Assembly: GCA_002352445.1 (NCBI GenBank)
Contig: DEIL01000027.1
Span: 47,875-58,683 of the forward strand
Source of the DNA: Desulfobulbaceae bacterium UBA2775
GTDB taxonomy: Bacteria; Desulfobacterota; Desulfobulbia; Desulfobulbales; Desulfocapsaceae
Direction: 5' to 3'
DNA length: 10,809 bases
The notes beneath the pieces are model-generated. The model did not search any database. It saw only the letters and a list, made by a program, of their open reading frames with translations, and was not told the origin of the DNA. Within the stretch, counting starts at the first letter, position 1; every line of letters starts with the position of its first letter. The position numbers were made by a program, and so were the translations under genes. Of the stretch, positions 1 through 4,746 are shown piece after piece.

Positions 1-201
1 ACTGATTACGTATGAAATTCAATCAATTCTGTGGAAGTATTTTAATACGTTGATAATAAAAGAGAAATAAGTTCCGCAGGTTTGTCATCCTCGCGCAGGC
101 GGGGATGACGAAAAAGGCGGCTGAGTTTCGTACCTAATCAGAAAAACATAACTTTTTCTTACAAAGCAGTATCAACCGACATTTATGTAAAGGAGCTATC
201 A
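1..201. other. Upstream gene-free stretch
   Basis: No credible coding region is seen here on either strand. The stretch is AT-rich and holds one REP-like palindrome (annotated separately) and a small inverted repeat, GTATT-TT-AATAC, at 37-48. A purine-rich ribosome binding site (AAAGGAG, 189-195) at the right edge belongs to the small zinc-knuckle gene. I could not pick a convincing -35/-10 pair for that gene, so its promoter is unassigned. Confidence 0.5.
84..109. repeat. REP-like palindromic hairpin
   Basis: An 11-base-pair hairpin with a four-base GCAG loop: the arm GTCATCCTCGC pairs with GCGGGGATGAC, with one G-T wobble. Short palindromes of this GTCATCC...GGATGAC kind are dispersed between genes in many proteobacterial genomes. 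No T-tract follows, so a terminator role is unlikely. Only one copy lies in this window, so repetition is inferred from familiarity with the motif, not seen. Confidence 0.6.
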
Positions 202-372
202 ATGACAGACGAAAAAAATACCCCCTGCCCAACCTGTCAGGGGAAAAAGATCATCGAAGGTGTATGTGAAGTGAGCCAGGAATGGACAGGAACCCAGGAC
301 GGACAAGATGATATGCAGTGCACCCCTGACCAGGTATGCCCGACCTGCAACGGCAAAGGGTTCGAAGAGTGA
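202..372 (+). CDS. Small protein with two DnaJ-type CxxCxGxG zinc knuckles
   Basis: A 56-residue, acidic, cysteine-rich protein, too short for most ORF callers. It starts at ATG 202 with AAAGGAG six bases upstream and ends at TGA 370-372. Two knuckles frame it: CPTCQGKK (Cys9, Cys12) and CPTCNGKG (Cys46, Cys49). This is the pattern of the cysteine-rich domain of DnaJ/Hsp40, where paired CxxCxGxG units bind zinc. Two further cysteines, Cys22 and Cys40, lie between them. It has no J-domain, signal peptide or membrane segment. Stand-alone proteins of this kind are usually called DnaJ-like zinc-finger or hypothetical proteins. The next gene on the same strand starts 28 bases later and is a thiol oxidoreductase, so a role in thiol or zinc handling is plausible but inferred. 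Reading through the TGA as selenocysteine gives no recognisable extension, so I treat it as a true stop. Confidence 0.8.
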   Translation: MTDEKNTPCPTCQGKKIIEGVCEVSQEWTGTQDGQDDMQCTPDQVCPTCNGKGFEE

Positions 373-400
373 TGGCGTCGAACAGGAGACAACTCATCCC

Positions 401-1033
401 GTGACAAAAAAGAATAAGAATACACTCGAAATTTTCTCAGACTATATCTGACCCTGGTGTTACTTCATTACCGGGCGTATTGAACGACTGCAGAAAGAAT
501 ATAATCTGAAGGTTCGCTGGAGAACCTTCCCCCTTCACCCGGATACCCCTGAGGAGGGGCAACTCCTGGAAGATCTGTTTAACGCCAGTTCTGAAAAGGT
601 TCACCAGATGGTCAGCCACCTGAAGCGTACAGCTGATGAACTGGGTCTTCCCTTTGGCGATAGAACAATGACCTGCAACAGCAGATTAGCCCAGGAGCTG
701 GGTCTATGGGCAGAGTCCAGAGGAAAAGGTGACTCATTTCATATGGCGGCATTCGGAGCCTATTTCGCAGATGGCATTAACCTGGCGAAAATCCCCAACC
801 TGCTGCAACTGGTAAAGAATATCGGTCTGCCCCTGGAGGAGGCTGAGGGAGTATTGGCATCAAGATCGTTTAAAAAGGCTGTGGACCAGGACTGGGCAGA
901 ATCAAAATTCAAGTCCATAACCGCCGTACCCACTTTTATCATGGGCCATCACAAGCTAGTGGGAGCACAGAGCTATGAAAACCTCGTCCAACTTGTTACA
1001 GAAAATGGCATAGAGATGAAAAAACGGCCATGA
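401..1033 (+). CDS. Selenocysteine-containing DsbA/FrnE-family thiol oxidoreductase (UPWC active site)
   Basis: A 210-residue thioredoxin-fold protein of the DsbA/FrnE group, complete only if TGA 449-451 is decoded as selenocysteine. From GTG 401 the frame reads a beta strand (LEIFSDYI), then U17-P18-W19-C20-Y21, matching the D-x-x-CPWCY active site of FrnE-like proteins with Sec in place of the first cysteine. FrnE-like features continue past the TGA: TFPLHPDTPEEG around residues 42-53, a helical insertion, the cis-proline loop TAVPTF with Pro177, and GAQSYE near 188-193. Similarity on both sides of the TGA and an intact frame argue against a pseudogene. A candidate SECIS hairpin follows the TGA (464-484). 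Start: GTG 401 has AGGAG at 384-388, a 12-base spacing that is long, so the start is only fairly sure. The family catalyses thiol-disulfide exchange. No signal peptide is seen, so it should be cytoplasmic. The stop overlaps the macro-domain gene by ATGA. Annotation from ATG 608 would lose the catalytic site. Confidence 0.85.
449..451 (+). other. In-frame TGA read as selenocysteine (Sec17)
   Basis: The TGA sits exactly where FrnE/DsbA-like proteins carry the nucleophilic first cysteine of CPWC, and the next codons read Pro-Trp-Cys-Tyr. TGA differs from the Cys codon TGC/TGT at one base, as expected for a Cys/Sec exchange. The alternative is a sequencing or assembly error (TGT or TGC read as TGA), or a nonsense mutation in a decayed gene. 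The downstream hairpin and the preserved reading frame speak against decay. Confidence 0.83.
464..484 (+). promoter_or_regulatory. Candidate bacterial SECIS hairpin
   Basis: The arm TTCATTAC (464-471) pairs with GTATTGAA (477-484) as seven Watson-Crick pairs interrupted by a U-U mismatch (468/480), closing a five-base CGGGC loop (472-476). The loop begins 21 bases after the TGA, and a G is its second base. Bacterial SECIS elements bound by SelB lie in the coding region just after the UGA. They typically have a small apical loop with a G among its first two bases, about 16-37 bases after the UGA, so this fits. The unpaired U in the stem recalls the bulged U of the E. coli formate dehydrogenase SECIS. 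A competing stem (CCC-GGT at 452-458 with ACCGGG at 470-475, one bulged T) would occlude the loop. Identified by eye, with no folding energy computed. Confidence 0.6.
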
Positions 1034-1482
1034 AAACCGTCAATGGCGACCTCCTGCAGCTTGGCCTCACTGGTCATTTTGATGTAATCATTCATGGCTG
1101 CAACTGTTTCTGCAGTATGGGTGCAGGAATAGCAAGAGCGATCAGATCGGAATTTCCGGAAGCCTTAAATGCTGATGCAGCAACTGTAAAAGGCGATAGG
1201 GATAAACTAGGCAACTACAGCCAGGCCAGCATCAAAAGGAATAGCCATACCTTCACTGTAATCAACGGCTATACCCAATATAACTATTCTGGGGAAACTG
1301 TTCTGGTTGACTATGAAGCGGTAAGAACCCTGTTTGCACGACTGAAAAAAGAATTCCACGGCCAACGTTTCGGTTACCCTAAGATCGGTGCCGGACTGGC
1401 TGGTGGTGACTGGAATATTATCTCTGCCATTATTGATCAGGAACTTGCTGGTGAAGATCACACCCTTGTAATCTTTGACTGA
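1030..1482 (+). CDS. Macro-domain (ADP-ribose-binding) protein
   Basis: A 150-residue single-domain macro protein. Macro domains bind ADP-ribose and often hydrolyse ADP-ribose-1''-phosphate or ADP-ribosyl/O-acetyl-ADP-ribose esters. Seen here: the N-terminal VNGDLL strand (4-9), DVIIHGCN (18-25) where the usual motif is a hydrophobic strand ending in N, the glycine-rich phosphate loop MGAGIARAIRSEFPEA (30-45), GDRDKLGNYS (55-64), and PKIGAGLAGGDW (117-128), the second phosphate-binding loop. Asn25 and the Gly31-Ala-Gly33 stretch are intact, so the fold should bind ligand. The pattern resembles stand-alone Appr-1''-p phosphatase-like proteins, including phage-borne ones. It is not accompanied by a DarT-like toxin. 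Three cysteines (24, 26, 28) sit in the substrate loop, which is unusual. Its ATG overlaps the selenoprotein stop by ATGA and no strong ribosome binding site precedes it, so translation is probably coupled. Confidence 0.88.
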   Translation: MKTVNGDLLQLGLTGHFDVIIHGCNCFCSMGAGIARAIRSEFPEALNADAATVKGDRDKLGNYSQASIKRNSHTFTVINGYTQYNYSGETVLVDYEAVRTLFARLKKEFHGQRFGYPKIGAGLAGGDWNIISAIIDQELAGEDHTLVIFD

Positions 1483-1508
1483 TCGAAACGAAACACCGGA
1501 CCACCGCC

Positions 1509-1542
1509 TTGACTTTCTCGACAGAGCTCTTACTTTTATACA
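1509..1542 (+). promoter_or_regulatory. Candidate promoter of the superoxide reductase gene
   Basis: A -35-like TTGACT lies at 1509-1514. The -10 is uncertain: TACTTT at 1531-1536 gives a 16-base spacer, and TTTATA at 1535-1540 gives a 20-base one. The spacer holds a perfect eight-base palindrome, AGAGCTCT (1523-1530), which could be an operator. The 11 bases GCCTTGACTTT (1506-1516) recur exactly in the nudC promoter. Confidence 0.45.
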
Positions 1543-1586
1543 GCATTAGTAACTGTTATCATTAACCCATCTATAGGAGGTGTTCT

Positions 1587-1994
1587 ATGAGCAGCAGAAG
1601 AGAGTTTATAAAAAGTTCGATTGTCGCAGCATCGGTTCTTGCACTGAGTAAATCCCTGCCCGTTCAGGCATCAGGCAACGCATTTTCAGGCGTGGTCTAC
1701 ACAAAAGATAACCCGGGGAAATGGGGTAAAAAGGTGGGTTCTCACCTCCCGTCAATCACCGTTGAAGGCAGCAAGGTCACCCTGGACACCAAACACCCCA
1801 TGAGTGAAAAGCATTATATCATCCGTCACACCCTGGTTCTGGAAGATGGAACTGTGGTGGGAGCAAAAACGTTTTATCCTGATGTGAAAAAGGCGGTCTC
1901 AAGCTATGAACTCCCCGCCGGATATAAAGGAAAAATCTATGGCACCAGCTTCTGCAATCTGCATGATTTCTGGCTGAACGAAGCCATGGTATGA
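1587..1994 (+). CDS. Tat-exported superoxide reductase (neelaredoxin/desulfoferrodoxin type)
   Basis: A 135-residue protein that should reduce superoxide to hydrogen peroxide at a mononuclear Fe(His)4Cys centre, a system typical of anaerobes. Residues 1-29 form a twin-arginine signal: SRREFIK (3-9), then a hydrophobic stretch (12-20) and an AxA-like VQASG, so export of the folded iron protein to the periplasm is expected. All five iron ligands are visible: His53 (SHLP), His70 (KHPM), His76 (EKHYI), Cys123 and His126 (CNLHDFW). It has only the iron-binding domain, with no N-terminal desulforedoxin Cys4 domain, so it is the one-iron (neelaredoxin) class. The usual Glu-Lys before the first ligand (EKHVP) is replaced by Gly51-Ser52. 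The Lys normally assists superoxide attraction, but some members lack it. Start: ATG 1587 with AGGAGG at 1575-1580. It has its own likely promoter. Confidence 0.9.
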   Translation: MSSRREFIKSSIVAASVLALSKSLPVQASGNAFSGVVYTKDNPGKWGKKVGSHLPSITVEGSKVTLDTKHPMSEKHYIIRHTLVLEDGTVVGAKTFYPDVKKAVSSYELPAGYKGKIYGTSFCNLHDFWLNEAMV

Positions 1995-2042
1995 TGGCGT
2001 CGTAAAAAGCCAAGTTCCTCGGTATCCTGTAACTCCAGCACA

Positions 2043-2080
2043 GGCAGAAATGACGGGGGAAGGAAACTTTTTCTGCCCCC
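2043..2080. terminator. Possible bidirectional terminator between convergent genes
   Basis: Two mutually exclusive stems lie between the superoxide reductase stop and the response-regulator stop. GGCAGAAA (2043-2050) pairs with TTTCTGCC (2070-2077). Alternatively GGGGG (2055-2059) pairs with CCCCC (2076-2080), with an AGGAA/TTTCT extension. Neither is followed by a clean T-tract, so the call rests on position between convergent genes. Confidence 0.35.
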
Positions 2081-2081
2081 A

Positions 2082-2660
2082 TCACTCCTGAGTACAATTG
2101 GGACAAACAGTCTGGATAAAGCGTGGATCGTTTTGATGTTCCACTGATTCCTTAATGGAATACCACTGATCATCGTCATTACTGAGAATATTACAGCAGG
2201 ATTGGCAGACTGCTACGCCCTCTTGGATCATCTCAAGGTGATTAAGTACTTCTTTTAACTCTGAGACTGAGTCCGACAGGGAGGTCTGTGTACGTACCAG
2301 TCGCTCCGCCACCCGGACTCGTGCCCGCAACTCATTATTATTAAACGGTTTGGTCATATAGTCATCGGCCCCCGCATCAAACCCTTTAACGATATCGTTA
2401 TTACTGTCCCTTCCTGTCAGCAGAATGATATAGGGAGAGTTCTCACCCCCCATCTCCTTCACCCTCCTGCACACCTCGGGACCATTAAGCTCCGGCATCT
2501 CCCAGTCAAGGATGGCAATATCGGGAGCATCCTTCTGCTTGAGAGCCAGCCAGGCTTCCTGTCCGTTCACTACACTGTCAACCCGGTAGCCCCAGTTTTC
2601 AAGGCTCACCTGGACAAGCATCCTTGTGGTCAGCTCATCTTCGGCAATTAAGATCTTCAC
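2082..2660 (-). CDS. Response regulator with C-terminal cysteine-rich (Zn-like) tail
   Basis: A 192-residue two-component receiver protein. The REC domain (about 1-120) has the acidic pair Glu7-Asp8 (ILIAEDE), phospho-acceptor Asp52 (AILDWEMP), Thr82 (LLTG) and Lys104 (TKPF). All of these are needed for phosphorylation by a histidine kinase. A short helix (about 120-147) leads to a tail with CxxCC (152-156) and CPNC (186-189), spaced like the C-x-x-C-K-K-I-R...CP-x-C tail often found after REC, PAS or GAF domains in Desulfobacterota. It is probably a zinc-binding module of unknown role. There is no DNA-binding output domain, so it likely acts by protein contacts. Start: the longest ORF begins at GTG 2666, but GGAG is then only one base upstream. 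GTG at 2660-2658 is seven bases after GGAG and gives the classic MKILIAEDE start, so I prefer it. No partner kinase is in the window. Confidence 0.85.
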   Translation of the reverse strand: MKILIAEDELTTRMLVQVSLENWGYRVDSVVNGQEAWLALKQKDAPDIAILDWEMPELNGPEVCRRVKEMGGENSPYIILLTGRDSNNDIVKGFDAGADDYMTKPFNNNELRARVRVAERLVRTQTSLSDSVSELKEVLNHLEMIQEGVAVCQSCCNILSNDDDQWYSIKESVEHQNDPRFIQTVCPNCTQE

Positions 2661-2678
2661 CGTCACTCTCCGTTGTGT

Positions 2679-2684
2679 ATTATA
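2679..2684 (-). promoter_or_regulatory. Candidate -10 element of the response-regulator gene
   Basis: On the - strand this reads TATAAT, a perfect -10 hexamer about 20 bases before the preferred start codon. No good -35 lies 16-18 bases upstream, where an inverted repeat TCCCG-ATAAG-CGGGA (2689-2703) overlaps the spacer. An activator- or repressor-controlled promoter would look like this. On the + strand the repeat runs into T5, so a weak terminator is the alternative reading. Confidence 0.4.
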
Positions 2685-2817
2685 TCACTCCCGATAAGCG
2701 GGATTTTTCTCAATATTCTCTTCCTCTCCATTATCCTGATAAGTACACTTTTTGTCCAACCAAAACAAGGAAATGAATCAAACACTCTAAATGGCACAAA
2801 TATTTAGTCATCCTGCC

Positions 2818-2847
2818 TTGACTTTTTGACACAAGAGTGTCTATAAA
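2818..2847 (+). promoter_or_regulatory. Sigma-70-like promoter of nudC with spacer palindrome
   Basis: TTGACT (2818-2823) and TATAAA (2842-2847) are separated by 18 bases, a strong sigma-70-type match. The spacer contains the inverted repeat GACAC-AAGA-GTGTC (2828-2841), ideally placed for a repressor or redox regulator. The transcript would start near 2854, leaving a leader of roughly 48 bases before ATG 2902. Confidence 0.65.
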
Positions 2848-2901
2848 AGCTCTCAACCCGGATATTTCCAGTTCGACGGGACTAACCCGATAAAAAAGCC
2901 A

Positions 2902-3759
2902 ATGCCATATAATAAAACGCGTTTATCCCCCTTCTCCCTGAGCCGACTGTTTGTTCCAGGCATATCGCCGAACAAGGTGGCAGCCGCGTCCGCCCTCTGG
3001 TTTGTTTTTCACAATGACGGCCTGCTTGTTCAGCAAGGAGAAGGAGGTGAAATTACTCTCAACTCCACGCCTCCATTGCAGCTAGGGTTTTCAGCAGAGT
3101 TCAGCCTGTATATCGGTACCTATGATGGAGTCGATATCTATGCAGCCGAGTTATCGAAACCTGTCGCACTACCGGAGACACTCTATTTCAAGAGGCTGCG
3201 CACCTTGTTTGGGAAAATAGATGGAGAGATTTTTGCTCTGGCAGGAAGAGCCATCCAGATTATCCACTGGAACAGGGATCACAAGTTCTGCGGGAGGTGC
3301 GGGTCTGAGATGAAAAACAGGACTAAAGAAATTGCAAAGATCTGCCCCGCCTGTAAGTTTATCAGCTTTCCTCGACTTTCTCCCGCTGTAATTATGTCGG
3401 TAGTACGTAAAAACGAGATTCTTCTGGCCCGTTCCCCCCGTTTTCCCGCAGGTATGTACTCCACCCTGGCGGGATTTGTAGAACCGGGAGAAACCCTCGA
3501 AGAGACAGTGGCCAGAGAGGTAAGGGAAGAGGTGAACGTGGAGATTTGTAATATCAGTTATGTCGGCAGCCAGCCCTGGCCGTTTCCACACTCACTGATG
3601 ATCGGTTTTTCAGCGAACTACGCAAGCGGCGACATCAGGGTAGACAACAATGAGATTGAAGATGCACAGTGGTTTTCGAAAAACAACATGCCTCTCCTGC
3701 CAACCCGGATGAGCATCGCCCGTCATCTGATTGAGCTTTTTATAAAAAGTGGTCGCTAA
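2902..3759 (+). CDS. nudC: NAD(H) pyrophosphatase, NudC type (Nudix hydrolase)
   Basis: A 285-residue Nudix enzyme of the NudC family, which hydrolyses NADH/NAD+ to NMN(H) and AMP and, in E. coli, removes the NAD cap from RNA 5' ends. Order of parts: an N-terminal family domain (about 15-125); a zinc ribbon with Cys130, Cys133 (CGRCG) and Cys148, Cys151 (CPAC); the Nudix box at 191-213 beginning GFVEPGETLEE and including REVREE for metal binding; and SQPWPFP (223-229), the signature that sets NudC apart from other Nudix proteins. In the Nudix box the last glycine of EExG is Asn212 (EEVN). The catalytic glutamates are all present, so activity is likely kept. The start has no clear ribosome binding site, so ATG 2902 is moderately certain. 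It sits 16 bases upstream of an EamA permease and probably shares its transcript. Confidence 0.92.
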   Translation: MPYNKTRLSPFSLSRLFVPGISPNKVAAASALWFVFHNDGLLVQQGEGGEITLNSTPPLQLGFSAEFSLYIGTYDGVDIYAAELSKPVALPETLYFKRLRTLFGKIDGEIFALAGRAIQIIHWNRDHKFCGRCGSEMKNRTKEIAKICPACKFISFPRLSPAVIMSVVRKNEILLARSPRFPAGMYSTLAGFVEPGETLEETVAREVREEVNVEICNISYVGSQPWPFPHSLMIGFSANYASGDIRVDNNEIEDAQWFSKNNMPLLPTRMSIARHLIELFIKSGR

Positions 3760-3775
3760 CAACGGGTACAAAATC

Positions 3776-4657
3776 ATGCAGATAATCACCTATCTTACCC
3801 TGACTCTGACCTCATTTTTCTGGGGTGGCACTTTCATCTCCGGACGCATTCTGGCAGACTCCCTGCCTCCAGCGAGCTCGAGTTTCCTCCGCTTTGCTAT
3901 TGGTTCCACCTGCCTTCTCTGCATGATCCTATTCACTGAACATAAACTGCCCAAGCCAAGAATATCGCACTATTTCCCTCTTTTCCTCCTCGGTTTGACC
4001 GGAATATTCGGTTATAATATTTTCTTTTTTACAGGGCTTAAATACATAACCGCCGGCAGGGCCTCTCTGTTCATTGCCTTCACCCCACTAACAATCACCC
4101 TTCTGGCCGCCTTGTTCACTAGTGAACGATTGAACATCAAGCAGTTCGGTGGAATTCTGATCTCCCTTGTCGGTGCATTGCTGGTGGTGAGCAATGGACA
4201 ACCACAGATGCTCCTTGACGGAGCTTTCGGACCCGGAGAAAAGGCACTTCTAGGGTGTGTAGTCTGTTGGGCGCTCTACTCGATCGTAGGACGCTCTATT
4301 ATGAAGACACTCTCTCCCCTGGCTACAGCCTGCTATTCCTCATTCATCGGCACTCTGTTACTAGCGGTTCCAGCCTTCAAAGAGAACCTGTCATACTCTC
4401 TTTTTACCATCTCTCCGACAGACTGGCTGAACCTTTGCTATCTCGGGGTATTCGGTACGGCCATCGGCTTCTTGCTCTACAATAACGGCATCAAAAAAAT
4501 CGGGGCTGCCCGTGCCGGTGTATTTGTTAACCTGGTACCGGTCTTCGCCCTGCTGCTCTCATCACTTTTACTGCATGAAACCATCCAGCCAATGGTTCTG
4601 GTTGGTGGATTTTTTATCCTCTCTGGTGTAACAGCTACCAATATAGCTGGCCGTTAG
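3776..4657 (+). CDS. EamA/DMT-superfamily permease
   Basis: A 293-residue inner-membrane protein of the drug/metabolite transporter superfamily (RhaT/YdcZ/PecM-like, EamA). Two repeated EamA halves are visible, about residues 5-138 and 155-288, each with about five hydrophobic segments. The first helix carries FFWGGTF (14-20), which recurs in weaker form as CWALYSIVGR (164-173) in the second half. The conserved acidic residue that ends each half is seen in FTSERL (Glu117) and LLHETI (Glu268). Substrate cannot be told from sequence. Relatives export amino acids, nucleosides or drugs, or are uncharacterised. Start: a GTG at 3749 in the same frame overlaps the nudC end and has no ribosome binding site. 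ATG 3776 gives the usual N-terminus starting right at helix 1, so I prefer it. It lies close behind nudC on the same strand. Confidence 0.88.
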   Translation: MQIITYLTLTLTSFFWGGTFISGRILADSLPPASSSFLRFAIGSTCLLCMILFTEHKLPKPRISHYFPLFLLGLTGIFGYNIFFFTGLKYITAGRASLFIAFTPLTITLLAALFTSERLNIKQFGGILISLVGALLVVSNGQPQMLLDGAFGPGEKALLGCVVCWALYSIVGRSIMKTLSPLATACYSSFIGTLLLAVPAFKENLSYSLFTISPTDWLNLCYLGVFGTAIGFLLYNNGIKKIGAARAGVFVNLVPVFALLLSSLLLHETIQPMVLVGGFFILSGVTATNIAGR

Positions 4658-4681
4658 CCTGGATTTCTCACAAGAGGAAGT

Positions 4682-4727
4682 GGCTGCATACGCGAGAAGC
4701 GAACGCAGTAGGACTTCGGATGCAGTC
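4682..4727. repeat. Imperfect inverted repeat between convergent genes
   Basis: GGCTGCATACG (4682-4692) pairs with CGGATGCAGTC (4717-4727), with one mismatch and one G-T wobble. Inside, GAAG can pair with CTTC, making a cruciform-like hairpin with a long loop. It lies between the 3' ends of the permease and the outer-membrane factor gene. It may act as a shared terminator, but no T-tract is present and a dispersed repeat is equally possible. Confidence 0.35.
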
Positions 4728-4746
4728 AGATTGGCTTACGATCAGA

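Noticed and set aside
84..109. Rho-independent terminator of an upstream gene
   Set aside because: The hairpin is followed by GAAAAA on the + strand and preceded by only a short T run as seen from the other strand. The sequence type matches dispersed REP-like palindromes better.
370..372. TGA ending the zinc-knuckle gene as a second selenocysteine codon
   Set aside because: Read-through gives a short arginine-rich tail with no redox motif, and the CxxCxGxG pair is already complete. A normal stop is the simpler reading.
608..1033. A 141-residue stand-alone gene starting at ATG 608
   Set aside because: It begins in the middle of the FrnE fold and lacks the N-terminal strand and active site. 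No ribosome binding site precedes ATG 608. The same frame continues upstream to GTG 401 with family-like sequence, interrupted only by the TGA at the Sec position.
401..1033. Pseudogene broken by a nonsense mutation
   Set aside because: Only one stop is present, precisely at a redox Cys position. The rest of the frame is intact, the downstream gene is coupled to it, and a SECIS-like hairpin follows. Read-level confirmation would still be welcome.
1030..1482. DarG-type antitoxin of a DarTG toxin-antitoxin pair
   Set aside because: The neighbours are an oxidoreductase and a superoxide reductase, with no DarT-like ADP-ribosyltransferase. The protein also lacks the C-terminal toxin-binding part of DarG.
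3169..3591. A 140-codon - strand ORF opposite nudC
   Set aside because: It is antisense to the zinc ribbon and Nudix box of a clear NudC protein. Its composition looks like a frame shadow and no known motif is present.
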